NCBI RefSeq assembly: GCF_001412595.2
Contig: NZ_CP012640.2
Span: 3,472,001 to 3,536,000 of the forward strand
Direction: 5' to 3'
DNA length: 64,000 nucleotides
Origin: Massilia sp. WG5
GTDB taxonomy: Bacteria; Pseudomonadota; Gammaproteobacteria; Burkholderiales; Burkholderiaceae_D
Every line of letters starts with the position of its first letter. The first letter of the stretch is position 1. The notes under the pieces are model-generated. The model had not been told where the DNA came from. It saw nothing but the letters and a program-made list of their open reading frames with translations, and searched no databases. This document shows positions 15,905-25,436 of the stretch, piece by piece. The position numbers and the translations under genes were made by a program.

Positions 15905-16585
15905 TCACGCTGCCTGCAGGGCGTCGACCACCACGCGGCCGTCCAGCAGGTGCAGGGTGCGCGAGGCCTGGGCCGCGTGCGCCGGCGAGTGGGTCACCAT
16001 CACCACCGTCGTGCCTTCGGCGTTAATCTGGCGCAGCAGGCGCATGACTTCGTCGCCGTGCGCGGTGTCGAGGTTACCGGTCGGTTCGTCGGCCAGCAGC
16101 ATGCTTGGGCCGGCCACCAGCGCGCGCGCGATCGCGACCCGCTGCTGCTGGCCGCCCGACAGCTGCGAGGGGCGGTGGCCGGCGCGGTGCGCCACGCCCA
16201 GGCGCTGCAGCATTTCCTGCACGCGGCGGCGCCGCTCGGCCGCCGGGGTGCCGGTGTACTCCAGCGCCAGCTCGACGTTCTCGTACACCGTCAGCTCCTC
16301 GATCAGGTTGAAGCTCTGGAAGATGAAGCCGACCTTCCCGCGCCGCAGCGCGTTCAGGCGCGCCTCGCTCCAGCCGGCCACGTTCTGGCCTTCGAACCAG
16401 TATTCGCCCGAGCTCGGCACGTCCAGCAGGCCGAGCACGCTGAGCAGGGTCGACTTGCCGCAACCGGACGGCCCGGTGATGGCCACGTATTCGCCGGCTG
16501 CGATGTCGAGGTCGATGCGGTCGAGGGCGGTGGTCTGCACTTCGCCCGCGAGGTGGACTTTGCTGACGCCTGAGAGTTTGAGCAT
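15905..16585 (-). CDS. ABC transporter ATP-binding protein (MacB/LolD type)
   Basis: A 226-residue cytoplasmic ATPase. Walker A is GPSGCGKST (residues 38-46), followed by the Q-loop FQSFNLIEELTVYENVELAL, the signature LSGGQQQRVAIARALV, Walker B LLADEPTGNLD and the H-loop VTHSP. Length and QSFNLIEELTVYENV place it with the MacB/LolD/FtsE group that pairs with FtsX-like permeases. It lies between the adaptor gene (27-base gap) and the permeases, so it very probably energises both. Confidence 0.93.
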   Translation of the reverse strand: MLKLSGVSKVHLAGEVQTTALDRIDLDIAAGEYVAITGPSGCGKSTLLSVLGLLDVPSSGEYWFEGQNVAGWSEARLNALRRGKVGFIFQSFNLIEELTVYENVELALEYTGTPAAERRRRVQEMLQRLGVAHRAGHRPSQLSGGQQQRVAIARALVAGPSMLLADEPTGNLDTAHGDEVMRLLRQINAEGTTVVMVTHSPAHAAQASRTLHLLDGRVVVDALQAA

Positions 16586-16612
16586 GTTCGCTTCCCTGTG
16601 TTGGATGATGGA

Positions 16613-17896
16613 TTATTTGGTCAGCTGCAGCCGCTCGGCCTTGCCGAATGGCGTGTAGCTGGACACGATGACCTGTTCGCCGGGGGCCAGGCCGGACAGC
16701 ACTTCGACCTGGGCGTTGTTGCGCCGCCCGAGTTTGACGGCGCGCTTCTCGACGCTTTCGCCGTCGCGCCCGAGCACGAACACCCAGGCGCCGCCGGTGT
16801 CGTTGACGAAGGCGCCGTTCGGCAGCAGCATGGCCTTGGCCGGCTCGCCCAGGGTCAGCTGGGTGTCCATGCTCTGGCCCGGGCTGATCACCTCCGGCTG
16901 GGCACCCAGGAACACCATCTCGGCGGTGAAGCGGCCTTCCTTGATCTGCGGGTAGACGGTCGCGACTTTCAGCGGGTAGGTCTTGCCGTCCTGGGTCACG
17001 CTGCCGACCCGTCCGACCGTCAGGCGGCTGAGATAAAACTCGTCGACCTGGGCGCTGAGCTTGAAGTGCTGCGGGTCGTCGATGCGGCCGATGTGCTGGT
17101 CCGGGCGCACGGTCTGGCCGACCAGCATGCGGAAGTCGGTCAGGACGCCGTCGGCGGGCGCCCGCACCGCCAGCGCCTCGACGGTGGCGTTGACCAGCTT
17201 CAGGCCCGACTGCAGGCCGCGCAGCGCGCTGTCCATCTCGTCCTGGGCGCGGCCGCGCACCTGCTCCTCGGTGGCGATGGCGCGCTTTTCCTCGTTCAGC
17301 GCGCGCTGCTGCTGCGCCAGCTTGTCGGCCGACTCCTCCAGCGCCACCGCGGAAATGAAACCCTGGCTTGCCAGCCGCCGGTTGCGGGCATGCTGCTTCT
17401 GCGCCTGGCTGAAGGCGAATTCGAGATCGGACAGGCGGCGCTGGTGGTCGGTGCGCACCGATTCCTGCGCCACCCGCATGTTGGCGGCGTTCCAGATCTG
17501 TTGCGAGTACTCGGTCTGGCGCGCCAGCAGCTCCAGGTTGCGCTGCGGGTTCGAGAGGCGGAACAGCAAGTCGCCCTTCTTGACGGCCTGGCCGTCCTTC
17601 GCGAACACTTCTTCGACGCGCCCGCTTTCCACCGAGTCGAGGATGATCGAATTCAGCGGTTCGGCGGTGGCGCGCACGACGATGTCGTCGCGGAACACGC
17701 CCTGTTCGACGCGCGCCAGGCGCACGTCGCGCGTGGCCACCTGCAGGCCGTGCGGGACGAATTGCCAGCCGCCCCAGGCAAGCAGCACGGCAAGCGCGGC
17801 GGCGCTGCCGATGCGTACCAGCAGCCGCCCGCGCCGCTTCGGTACGACGGTGTCCATGGCGGCGCCGGTGACGGCGGAAGGAGGAATGTGATCCAT
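16613..17896 (-). CDS. HlyD/MacA-like periplasmic adaptor subunit
   Basis: A 427-residue membrane-fusion protein and the first gene of the exporter operon. One membrane anchor lies near residues 25-45 (LLVRIGSAAALAVLLAWGGWQF), followed by a barrel-sandwich half (VESGRVEEVFAKDGQAVKKGDLLFRLSNP). A long coiled-coil hairpin spans about 110-210, then come the second lipoyl half (ALAVRAPADGVLTDFRMLVGQTV) and beta-barrel/membrane-proximal parts. The start MDHIPPSAV is chosen because the rest of the longer frame runs through the regulatory gap. A near-consensus sigma-54 promoter lies 39 bases upstream. Such adaptors link an inner-membrane ABC pump to an outer-membrane channel; no channel gene is in this window. 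Confidence 0.88.
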   Translation of the reverse strand: MDHIPPSAVTGAAMDTVVPKRRGRLLVRIGSAAALAVLLAWGGWQFVPHGLQVATRDVRLARVEQGVFRDDIVVRATAEPLNSIILDSVESGRVEEVFAKDGQAVKKGDLLFRLSNPQRNLELLARQTEYSQQIWNAANMRVAQESVRTDHQRRLSDLEFAFSQAQKQHARNRRLASQGFISAVALEESADKLAQQQRALNEEKRAIATEEQVRGRAQDEMDSALRGLQSGLKLVNATVEALAVRAPADGVLTDFRMLVGQTVRPDQHIGRIDDPQHFKLSAQVDEFYLSRLTVGRVGSVTQDGKTYPLKVATVYPQIKEGRFTAEMVFLGAQPEVISPGQSMDTQLTLGEPAKAMLLPNGAFVNDTGGAWVFVLGRDGESVEKRAVKLGRRNNAQVEVLSGLAPGEQVIVSSYTPFGKAERLQLTK

Positions 17897-17934
17897 GGCG
17901 ATGCGTGTCTCCGAACGATGATGCGGGAACAGTT

Positions 17935-17950
17935 TGCAAGTGCCGTGCCA
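17935..17950 (-). promoter_or_regulatory. sigma-54 promoter (-24/-12) of the exporter operon
   Basis: On the minus strand the sequence is TGGCACGGCACTTGCA, which matches the sigma-54 consensus TGGCACG-N4-TTGCW at every fixed base, with GG and GC ten bases apart. Transcription would begin near 17924 and give a leader of about 28 bases. The neighbouring divergent gene encodes an NtrC-type regulator, so the fit is both sequence- and context-based. Confidence 0.85.
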
Positions 17951-17998
17951 GGGCGTTTCGGGCCGGTTTTCGGCCGTTTTTCCGGGGGTGCGCGCTGC

Positions 17999-18042
17999 AC
18001 CTGTCCGAATCCGGACAGGTATGCATGTGCGCTTGCGGACAG
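17999..18042. promoter_or_regulatory. palindromic activator site plus extra half-site
   Basis: CTGTCCGAATCCGGACAG (18001-18018) is a perfect inverted repeat with a 4-base centre, extendable by two bases each side. A further half-site GCGGACAG lies at 18035-18042. The palindrome is centred about 86 bases upstream of the predicted sigma-54 start, the usual position for an enhancer-binding protein. It is also about 100 bases before the regulator gene, so it could serve both directions. Confidence 0.65.
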
Positions 18043-18113
18043 GCGGCCGCTGCCGGTCGCTTCGGCAGAAAGGCGCTGCTAGAATGGCAATATCCCGTCG
18101 TTCTTCCACCGCC

Positions 18114-19478
18114 ATGGCCGACCCCGCCCACATCCTGATCCTCGACGACGACATCGACGTCGCCTGCGCCGCCCAGATGCTGCTGCGCCGCCGCCACGGC
18201 CGGGTGACGACGCTCGACGATCCGGCCCGCCTGGCCGGCTTGCTGGAAGCCGGCGTACCCGACGTCGTGCTGCTCGACCTGAACTTCACGCCCGGCCGCA
18301 TCGACGGCGCCGAAGGCCTGGCGGTGCTCGACCGCCTGCGCGCGCTGGCGCATCCGCCCGCCGTGATCGCCCTGACCGCCTACGCCGACGTGCCGCTGGC
18401 GGTCGAGGCTTTGAAACGCGGGGCCGGCGATTTCATTACCAAGCCCTGGGACAATGCGCGGCTGGTGGCCGCCGTCGACAGCGCGCTGGCGCGCCGCACC
18501 GCGCTCGCCGGCGGCGCCGCCGCCAGTGGCCTGATGGGGGAGTCCGCCGCCATGCGCGACGTGAAATCGATGATCGCCAGCGTCGCCCCCACCGAAGCGA
18601 ATGTGATGGTGCTGGGCGAGAACGGCGCCGGCAAGGAACTGGTGGCGCGCGCGATCCATGCGGCATCGAGCCGGGCCGCGGCGACCTTCCTCGCGGTGGA
18701 CATGGGCGCGCTGCCCGAATCGACCTTCGAGAGCGAGCTGTTCGGCCACCGCAAGGGATCCTTCACCGATGCCCGCAGCGACCGCGCCGGCCGCTTCCAG
18801 GCCGCGCGCAGCGGCACCCTGTTCCTCGACGAGATCGGCAACATGCCGCTGGCGAGCCAGGCCAAGCTGCTGACCGCGCTCGAGCGCCGCGAAGTCACGC
18901 CGATCGGCGCCGACCGTCCGGAAGCGATCGACGTGCGCATCGTCAGCGCCACCAACCTGGTCGAACAGCGCCTGTTCGATCCGGGCGTGTTCCGGCCGGA
19001 CCTGCTGTTCCGCCTGAACACCATCGTGATCCGGGTGCCGCCGCTGCGCGAGCGCAGGGACGACGTGCCCGGCCTGCTGCATCACTACCTGTCGCTGTAC
19101 GAGGCCCAGTACCGGCGGCCGGTGCGCGAACTGGCGCCCAGCGCCCTCGAGCGCCTGTGCGACTGGGCCTGGCCGGGCAATGTGCGGGCCCTGCGCCACG
19201 CCTGCGAGCGCGCCGTGATCCTGGCGTCCCAGGACGAGTATCGCTTTGAAGATTTCGGGCTGGCGATGCCGGCCGCGGCGGCGCCGGAGATGCCGCGCAT
19301 GGCCGCCGCCGCCGCCGAGGGCGCCGGCGCGGATGGCGAATTCCGCCTCGGCGCGCTCGAACGCGACACCATCGCCGCCGCCCTCGACAAGGCCAAGGGC
19401 AATATCAGCCTGGCGGCGCGCATGCTCGGCCTGAGCCGCGCCGCGCTGTACCGCAAGCTGGGCAAGCATGGCATCTGA
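18114..19478 (+). CDS. NtrC-type sigma-54 response regulator
   Basis: A 454-residue activator. The receiver domain has the acidic pocket LDDDID and phospho-acceptor D55 (VVLLDLNF), with FITKPWD near 105. The AAA+ domain has Walker A GENGAGKE, Walker B GTLFLDEIGNM, the arginine-finger region FRPDLLFRLN and PLRERRDDVPGLL. A Fis-type helix-turn-helix ends the protein ([25 protein letters not shown]). The sigma-54 contact loop, usually GAFTGA, reads GSFTDA here, a departure worth noting. An in-frame ATG also exists at 18084; neither has a good ribosome-binding site. It overlaps the kinase gene by 11 bases and is divergent from the exporter operon. Confidence 0.92.
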   Translation: MADPAHILILDDDIDVACAAQMLLRRRHGRVTTLDDPARLAGLLEAGVPDVVLLDLNFTPGRIDGAEGLAVLDRLRALAHPPAVIALTAYADVPLAVEALKRGAGDFITKPWDNARLVAAVDSALARRTALAGGAAASGLMGESAAMRDVKSMIASVAPTEANVMVLGENGAGKELVARAIHAASSRAAATFLAVDMGALPESTFESELFGHRKGSFTDARSDRAGRFQAARSGTLFLDEIGNMPLASQAKLLTALERREVTPIGADRPEAIDVRIVSATNLVEQRLFDPGVFRPDLLFRLNTIVIRVPPLRERRDDVPGLLHHYLSLYEAQYRRPVRELAPSALERLCDWAWPGNVRALRHACERAVILASQDEYRFEDFGLAMPAAAAPEMPRMAAAAAEGAGADGEFRLGALERDTIAAALDKAKGNISLAARMLGLSRAALYRKLGKHGI

Positions 19479-20706
19479 GCGGCGCCTGAAGGCGGGCGCG
19501 CTGCTGTCCGTGGGCGGCATCGCGCTGCTGGCCTTCGGCGCCGGCGCGCTGCGCGAGTCGCCGCGCCTGGCCGTGCTGTGCGGATTGATTGCACTGCCGC
19601 TGGCGGCCAGCCTGTGGCGCTGCCTGGAGCGGCTGGCCGCGCTGCGCTGCAGGCCGGCGCCGGGCCAGGCCGGCTTGCCGGTCGAGCAGCAGGCCCTGCT
19701 CGACAATGCGCTGGCGCTGGAAGCGCGGCTCGAGCACACCCCGGTGGCGCTGTTTCGCATCGACGGCCCGGGGGGCGAGGGCCAGGCGGCGCCGCTCAAC
19801 GCGAATGCGCGCAAGCTGGTGGCGCCGGGCCGCGCCAGCGATCCGGCCGGCCTGTACCGCCAGCTGGCGGCGCAGCCGGGCGATCGGCGCGCACTGATCG
19901 ATTTCGACACCGAGCGCGGCACCGAGCGCGCGCTGCTGGCGGTGTCCTCGATCACGCTGCAGGGCCGGGCGCAGCGCCTGGCGGCCCTGATGCCGGTCGA
20001 GAGCGAGCTCGAAGCCGAGGCCCTGCACGCCTGGCGCCAGCTGGTGCACGTGCTGACCCACGAGATCATGAATTCGCTGACGCCGGTGGCTTCGCTGTCG
20101 CACACGGCCTATGGCCTGCTGGGCGAGTTCCGCGGCGCGCTGCCGGACGACGTCGGCGCCGACCTGAGCACCGCGCTGGACGCGATCCGGCGCCGCGCCG
20201 ACAGCCTGGTCGATTTCGTGGCCAGCTACCGCAGCCTGTCGAACGTACCGGCCGCGCAGCCGGAGCGGATGCGCCTGGATGCACTGTTCGAGCGCGTCGC
20301 GGTGCTGGTCGGCCCGGCCTGGCGCGCGCGCGGCGGCGAAGTCCAGTTCTCGGTCGAGCCGGCGTCGCTGGAACTGCGGGCCGATCCGGGCCAGCTCGAA
20401 CAGGCCCTGATCAACCTGCTCAAGAATGCCTTCGAGGCGACCGCCGGGAATACCGGCAAAGCGGGCCATGCCTGGGTGACGGCGCGGCTGGTGCGCGGCG
20501 CGCGGCTGCGCATCGAGGTCAGCGACGACGGTCCCGGCGTGCCGGACGGGCTGGCGGCGCACATCTTCACGCCCTTCTTCACGACCAAGAAGCAGGGCGG
20601 CGGGATCGGCCTGGCGATGGTGCGCCACCTGGTGCACGAGAACGGCGGCACGGTGCGGCATGCGCGTTCGGTCGGACGCGGCGCGCGCTTCGTCATCACG
20701 TTCTGA
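19468..20706 (+). CDS. sensor histidine kinase
   Basis: A 412-residue kinase with two membrane helices in the first 55 residues ([18 protein letters not shown] and [17 protein letters not shown]) and almost no periplasmic loop. A PAS-like region spans about 75-180. The phospho-acceptor is H198 ([17 protein letters not shown]). The ATPase domain has the N-box [16 protein letters not shown], the G1 box SDDGPGVPD and the G2 box [18 protein letters not shown]. The H-box with N, S, L and T/P is of the NtrY/NtrB-like class. It overlaps the regulator gene, so they form one two-component pair. The short loop suggests it senses the membrane itself or a cytoplasmic signal. Confidence 0.92.
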   Translation: MASERRLKAGALLSVGGIALLAFGAGALRESPRLAVLCGLIALPLAASLWRCLERLAALRCRPAPGQAGLPVEQQALLDNALALEARLEHTPVALFRIDGPGGEGQAAPLNANARKLVAPGRASDPAGLYRQLAAQPGDRRALIDFDTERGTERALLAVSSITLQGRAQRLAALMPVESELEAEALHAWRQLVHVLTHEIMNSLTPVASLSHTAYGLLGEFRGALPDDVGADLSTALDAIRRRADSLVDFVASYRSLSNVPAAQPERMRLDALFERVAVLVGPAWRARGGEVQFSVEPASLELRADPGQLEQALINLLKNAFEATAGNTGKAGHAWVTARLVRGARLRIEVSDDGPGVPDGLAAHIFTPFFTTKKQGGGIGLAMVRHLVHENGGTVRHARSVGRGARFVITF

Positions 20707-20857
20707 GCCCGTTCCGAGCCAACCGCTGTCTCCTGCGCGCCACGATTCGGGAATAGCTATTATGCTAAGTCTGCCTGGCCGCGCTGGCCTTGGCGGACCC
20801 GTCCGGGAAGTCGTCCAGCTGCTGCCGAGGTTTCGATGGACCATCCCGGAGGAAGCA

Positions 20858-22162
20858 ATGACAACAACGGACATATCGGAGGCACGCGCCCTCCACGACC
20901 TGACCCCGCGCCAGCGGGTATTCGCGATCGTGGGCGCTTCCTCCGGCAACCTGGTCGAGTGGTTCGACTTCTACATCTATTCGTTCTGCGCGCTGTACTT
21001 CTCGGCGGCGTTCTTTCCAAAAGATAATCCTACTACCCAGTTGCTGAATACCGCCGGCATCTTCGCCGCCGGCTTCCTGATGCGCCCGGTGGGCGGCTGG
21101 CTGTTCGGGCGCGTCGCCGACCGCTATGGCCGCCGCAACTCGATGATGATCTCGGTGCTGATGATGTGCGGCGGCTCGCTGCTGATCGCGGCGCTGCCGA
21201 CCTACGCCACGATCGGCACCGCCGCGCCGGCGCTGCTGCTGGTGGCGCGCCTGTTCCAGGGCCTGTCGGTGGGCGGCGAATACGGCACCAGCGCCACCTA
21301 CATGAGCGAGGTGGCCGAGCCTGGCCGCAAAGGCTTCTTTGCCTCCTTCCAGTACGTGACCCTGATCGGCGGCCAGCTGGCGGCCCTGCTGGTGCTGGGC
21401 ATCCTCCAGCTGCTGCTGTCGCATGCTGAACTGGTGGCCTGGGGCTGGCGGATTCCCTTCGTGGTCGGCGCCGCCGCAGCCCTGGTCTCGCTCTACCTGC
21501 GCCGCTCGCTGCACGAGACCACCACGGAATCGGAGCGCAAGAGCGAGCAGGCCGGCAGCGTCGGCTCGCTGCTGCGCCACCACGGACGCGCTTTCGTGAC
21601 GGTGCTGGGCTTCACGGCGGGCGGTTCGCTGATCTTCTACGCCTTCACCACCTACATGCAGAAGTACCTGGTCAACACGGTCGGCATGACCACCACCACC
21701 GCCAGCCGCGTGATGACGGTCTGCCTGCTGCTCTACATGCTGATGCAGCCGCTGTTCGGCGCGCTGTCGGACCGTATCGGCCGGAAAACCTCGATGATCG
21801 CCTTCGGCGGCCTGGCCGCGATCTTCACCGCGCCCATCATGTTCGGATTACGCGGCGTCGGCAGCCCGCTGATGGCCGGGGTCCTGATCATCTGCGCGCT
21901 GGCGATCGTCAGTCTGTACACCTCGATCTCGGGACTGGTCAAGGCCGAGATGTTCCCGGTGGAGGTGCGTGCGCTCGGGGTGGGCCTGTCGTATGCGGTC
22001 GCCAACGCCATCTTCGGCGGCTCGGCCGAATTCGTGGCCCTGTGGTTCAAGCAGGCCGGCCACGAGCCGTATTTCTACTGGTATGTCAGCATCATGTGCG
22101 CGATAGCCTGCGTGGTGGCTCTCTTGATGCCGGACCCGGGCAAGTCGGGCCACCTCAAGTAA
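20858..22162 (+). CDS. kgtP: MFS metabolite/H+ symporter, alpha-ketoglutarate permease-like
   Basis: A 434-residue permease with twelve membrane helices. The MHS-family signatures are clear: [14 protein letters not shown] in helix 1, [15 protein letters not shown] between helices 2 and 3, and [25 protein letters not shown] in helix 4. Overall it resembles KgtP and ProP-like dicarboxylate carriers, and alpha-ketoglutarate is the likeliest substrate. The start [13 protein letters not shown] follows CGGAGGAAGCA, a strong ribosome-binding site, and replaces a longer frame that overlaps the kinase gene. Confidence 0.82.
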   Translation: MTTTDISEARALHDLTPRQRVFAIVGASSGNLVEWFDFYIYSFCALYFSAAFFPKDNPTTQLLNTAGIFAAGFLMRPVGGWLFGRVADRYGRRNSMMISVLMMCGGSLLIAALPTYATIGTAAPALLLVARLFQGLSVGGEYGTSATYMSEVAEPGRKGFFASFQYVTLIGGQLAALLVLGILQLLLSHAELVAWGWRIPFVVGAAAALVSLYLRRSLHETTTESERKSEQAGSVGSLLRHHGRAFVTVLGFTAGGSLIFYAFTTYMQKYLVNTVGMTTTTASRVMTVCLLLYMLMQPLFGALSDRIGRKTSMIAFGGLAAIFTAPIMFGLRGVGSPLMAGVLIICALAIVSLYTSISGLVKAEMFPVEVRALGVGLSYAVANAIFGGSAEFVALWFKQAGHEPYFYWYVSIMCAIACVVALLMPDPGKSGHLK

Positions 22163-22168
22163 ACCGCT

Positions 22169-22630
22169 TCAGGCTGCGCCCAGCAGCATGTCGATGTGCA
22201 GGATGCCGTCTTCGTCGTAAGGATCGGAGACGGTGACGAAGCCGAAGCCGGCGTAGAAGCGCTCCAGGTGGGCCTGGGCGCCGATGCGGATCGCGTGGCC
22301 CGGATGCAGCTGCCGCGCCAGCGCGATGCCCTGCGCCACCAGCTCGCGTCCGAGGCCGCCGCCGCGCGCGGCCGGACTGGTCACCACGCGGCCGATCGAC
22401 ATCTCCTCGTACTTCGCGCCCGGCGCCAGGCAGCGCAGATGGGCCGCCAGTTCGGGCTTGCCGCCGGCATCGCGCCAGCCCAGCAAATGGTGGGCGCCCG
22501 GATCGAGGCCGTCGATGTCGGGGTACAGACAGGCCTGTTCGAGCACGAACACTTCCTGGCGCAGCGCCAGCATTGCGTACAGCTGCGCGGCCGTCAGGTC
22601 GGCGAAGCCGTTCCATTGCCAAGTAATCAT
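22169..22630 (-). CDS. elaA: ElaA-like GNAT acetyltransferase
   Basis: A 153-residue acetyl-CoA-dependent N-acetyltransferase. The start WQWNGFADLTAAQLYAMLALRQEVFVLEQACLYPDIDGLD is the ElaA hallmark. The acetyl-CoA loop (R/Q-x-x-G-x-G/A) is VVTSPAARGGGLGRELV, and YAGFGFVTVSDPYDEDGILHIDM is the usual end. The physiological substrate of ElaA is not established. It lies 28 bases after the HDAC-like deacetylase gene and may be co-transcribed with it and gshA. An acetylase and a deacetylase side by side suggests linked substrates, but that is inference. Confidence 0.85.
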   Translation of the reverse strand: MITWQWNGFADLTAAQLYAMLALRQEVFVLEQACLYPDIDGLDPGAHHLLGWRDAGGKPELAAHLRCLAPGAKYEEMSIGRVVTSPAARGGGLGRELVAQGIALARQLHPGHAIRIGAQAHLERFYAGFGFVTVSDPYDEDGILHIDMLLGAA

Positions 22631-22658
22631 TTGTTTATTTTGATGAACAATTGTTGAT

Positions 22659-23702
22659 TCAGGCTGCCGTCTCGAAGCCTTCGAGGACGTTGACGACATT
22701 AATGCCGAGTTCGGGCACGACCGAGCCGCCTTCGAACACGAACACGGTCGGCAGGCCGAGGTAGCCGATGCGTTCGCCGATACGCAGGAAGTCCGCGCTG
22801 GCGAGCATGAAGTGCGAGCGCGGATCGCCGCCGAAGCCGTCGACCCCCAGCGACACGACCAATGCCTGCGGCGCGAACATCGCAATCTTCAGGCAGGCCG
22901 ACTCCAATGCCGCGAACCACTGGGCGGCGGTGGCGCCGTGCGGCAGCGGCTGGTTCATGTTGTAGCCGAGGCCTTCGCCTTCCCCCAGCTCGTCGGCGTG
23001 GCCGAGGTAGAAGGGGTAGTCCTGGCGCGGATCGGCGTGGATCGAAGCGAACAGCACGTCCTTGCGATGATAAAAAATGCTCTGGGTGCCGTTGCCGTGG
23101 TGGTAGTCGATGTCGAGGATGGCGACCCGCTGCAGGCCGTCGTCCAGCAGGTGCTGGGCCGCCAGCGCGGCATTGTTCAGGAAGCAGTAACCGCCGAAAT
23201 AATCGGCGCCCGCGTGGTGTCCGGGCGGACGGGTCAGCGCAAAGCTGCCGTGCTCTCCGAGGCGCAGCGCGTGGGCCGCGTTGACGGCGCAGTCGGCCCC
23301 GGTCTTGGCCGCGACCCAGGTGCCGGCGGTCAGCGGCGTGCCATTGTCCATCGAGTACAGGCCGAGGCGCGCCGTGAAATTGTCCGGCTCGACGTCATGG
23401 CGCAGCGTGCGGACCGGCCACACGGAAGGGACGGCATCGCGCTCCGCATTGCGCGGGTCGAGCTGCTGCCATTCGCTCCAGGCGCTGCGCAGGAAATGCA
23501 GGTAGCGCGGCGTGTGCACCCGCTCCAGCGAGACCAGCGGCACCCCGTGCGGCGTGACGATCCGGCCCAGTCCGCGCCGGCTCAGCTCCGCGACGACGAG
23601 GTCGGCCCGCTCGGGCTTTTCCGAACACGGGACCTGCTCGCCACGGAAGATCTCGTGGCGGGCGTGGTGCTGGGCGTGGTGTTCGTTGTAAAAGGTGAGC
23701 AA
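22659..23702 (-). CDS. acetylpolyamine amidohydrolase / histone deacetylase-like enzyme
   Basis: A 347-residue zinc-dependent deacetylase of the arginase-like fold, the length of Mycoplana acetylpolyamine amidohydrolase. It has RPPGHHAGADYFGGYCFLNNAALAA with the active-site pair H162-H163. The zinc ligands are predicted as D199 and H201 (DIDYHHGNGTQ) and the aspartate of SLGVDGFGGDP. The start MLTFYNEHHAQHHARHEIFRGEQVPCSEKPERA is typical of the polyamine group. It should remove acetyl groups from polyamines or similar amines in the cytoplasm. It lies 39 bases after gshA. Confidence 0.87.
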   Translation of the reverse strand: MLTFYNEHHAQHHARHEIFRGEQVPCSEKPERADLVVAELSRRGLGRIVTPHGVPLVSLERVHTPRYLHFLRSAWSEWQQLDPRNAERDAVPSVWPVRTLRHDVEPDNFTARLGLYSMDNGTPLTAGTWVAAKTGADCAVNAAHALRLGEHGSFALTRPPGHHAGADYFGGYCFLNNAALAAQHLLDDGLQRVAILDIDYHHGNGTQSIFYHRKDVLFASIHADPRQDYPFYLGHADELGEGEGLGYNMNQPLPHGATAAQWFAALESACLKIAMFAPQALVVSLGVDGFGGDPRSHFMLASADFLRIGERIGYLGLPTVFVFEGGSVVPELGINVVNVLEGFETAA

Positions 23703-23741
23703 GGCGGGAGTCCTGTGCGATGGCCTGTAACCGTCGAGGTA

Positions 23742-25337
23742 TCAGCTATTACAGCACAGTGTACTGCTGTTATACGCCGCCACGAAATCGTCGAAACTGC
23801 CCGTATCGGTCTGCTCGATCTGCGCCTGCTCGGCCAGCGAAGCCTGCGCCATCTCGTCGAACACGGCCACCTCGGCCGGCATCAGCGGTTCGGCGCGGAA
23901 GGCTTGCGCGTGCAGCTCGCTCTGCTGCAGGCCGAACCTGGCGAACGAGCCCAGTTCGCGCACCGCTTCCAGCACCTTGTGCGACGGCGTCAGCGCCGGA
24001 TCCAGCACCTTGGCCTTCTGCGCTTCCAGCGATTCGACGTGCACGCCCTTGTAATTGTGCTCGCTGTCCAGCAGCTCGGCCAGCGGACGGATGCGCTCGA
24101 TCAGTTCCAGCGCCCAGTCCTTCAATGGCACCTCCTGGTCGTCCCGGGTCAGGGTCAGGTCCGGACGGCGGCCTTCCTTGACGGTGCGGGCGAAGTTGCG
24201 GGCGTGGACCTGTCCTTCCATCGCATTGATCTTCGGGCTCTCCTCGAGCGCGCAGAACAGCAGGAAGGCGTCCAGGAAACGGCCGGTTTCGAGCGCGATG
24301 CCGACCGGCTCGAACGGGTCGACGTCCAGGCAGCGCACCTCGATGTACTGCACGCCGCGGTTGCACAGCGCCTGCACCGGGCGCTCGCCGGTGCGGATCA
24401 CGCGCTTCGGGCGGATCGTCGAATAGTATTCGTTCTCGATCTGCAGGATGTTGGTCGACAGCTGGATCCATTCGCCATCCTTCTTGGTGCCGACCTCGGC
24501 ATACGGCGGATAGGGACGGTTGACCGCGTCCATCAGCGAGGTGACATAGCTTTCCAGGCTGTTCTCGTGCGGCCGCAGGCCGGACTGGGCGTCGTTCTGG
24601 TAGCCCAGGTCGCTCATGCGCAGGCTGGTCGCGTACGGCAGGTAGAGGGTGTCGTCGGACAGCGTCTCGAGCTGGTGCGCGCGGCCGCGCAGGAAGCCCT
24701 TGGCCAGCGCCGGCGAAGCGCCGAACAGGTACATCAGCAGCCAGCTGTAGCGGCGGAAGTTGCGGATCGTCGCGATATAGCTCTCGGACTGGAAGTCGCG
24801 CAGCGCATGGCGGCGTTCTTCCATGATGCCTTCGTTCTGGGCGATCAGGGTCCACAGCTGCTCCGGCAGCGAGTAGTTGTAGTGGATACCGGCAATGCAT
24901 TGCATGGCCTTGCCGTAGCGCAGCGCCAGGCCGCGGCGGTAGACGTGCTTGAGCATGCCGATGTTCGAGCTGCCGTACCAGGCGATCTCGATCTCGTCTT
25001 CCGAGGGCAGGTCGCAGGGCATCGACTGGCTCCACAGCATCTCATTGCCCAGCTTGCTGTAGGCGTAGCGGTGGATCGCGTCCAGGCGGTGGATCGCCAG
25101 GCCGATGTCGTGCTCGGCCGGGGTGATGAATTCGAGCAGGGTCTCCGCGTAATCGGTGGTGATCTGCGAATGGGTCAGGGCCGAGCCAAGTTGCACCGGA
25201 TGAGGCGTGCGCGCCAGGTGGCCCTGGCCGTCGACGCGCAAGGTCTCGCGTTCGATGCCGCGCAGACCCTGCTGCAGCAGACCGCGATGGGCGTCGTCGT
25301 CCAGCAGAGCCAGGCGCCTATTCAATTGATTCGACAC
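23742..25337 (-). CDS. gshA: glutamate-cysteine ligase GshA
   Basis: A 531-residue enzyme of the E. coli type, which joins glutamate and cysteine in the first step of glutathione synthesis. [21 protein letters not shown] and [20 protein letters not shown] near the start are the family's substrate and metal region. [36 protein letters not shown] in the middle and [19 protein letters not shown] later are equally diagnostic. The start is a GTG at 25337, preceded by GAAAGGAAACACC. gshB is not in the window. It is followed by the deacetylase and ElaA-like genes on the same strand. Confidence 0.95.
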   Translation of the reverse strand: MSNQLNRRLALLDDDAHRGLLQQGLRGIERETLRVDGQGHLARTPHPVQLGSALTHSQITTDYAETLLEFITPAEHDIGLAIHRLDAIHRYAYSKLGNEMLWSQSMPCDLPSEDEIEIAWYGSSNIGMLKHVYRRGLALRYGKAMQCIAGIHYNYSLPEQLWTLIAQNEGIMEERRHALRDFQSESYIATIRNFRRYSWLLMYLFGASPALAKGFLRGRAHQLETLSDDTLYLPYATSLRMSDLGYQNDAQSGLRPHENSLESYVTSLMDAVNRPYPPYAEVGTKKDGEWIQLSTNILQIENEYYSTIRPKRVIRTGERPVQALCNRGVQYIEVRCLDVDPFEPVGIALETGRFLDAFLLFCALEESPKINAMEGQVHARNFARTVKEGRRPDLTLTRDDQEVPLKDWALELIERIRPLAELLDSEHNYKGVHVESLEAQKAKVLDPALTPSHKVLEAVRELGSFARFGLQQSELHAQAFRAEPLMPAEVAVFDEMAQASLAEQAQIEQTDTGSFDDFVAAYNSSTLCCNS

Positions 25338-25436
25338 GGTGTTTCCTTTCTTGTACTGCCGATGAGGTGCAGAGAGTAACCGAAAAACGGCAAGCGCGCC
25401 GGGCTCCCCCCAATTCCGCAGGATATGACTATTTTA

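Noticed and set aside
11557..16026. A 1489-codon plus-strand open frame
   Set aside because: It is the antisense shadow of the two permease genes. Its composition is Gln/Arg/Ala-rich with no domain, as expected from a reverse frame in high-GC DNA.
16074..20105. A 1343-codon minus-strand open frame
   Set aside because: It runs across the regulator, kinase, adaptor and ATPase genes in the wrong frames and shows only low-complexity Arg/Ala/Gly sequence.
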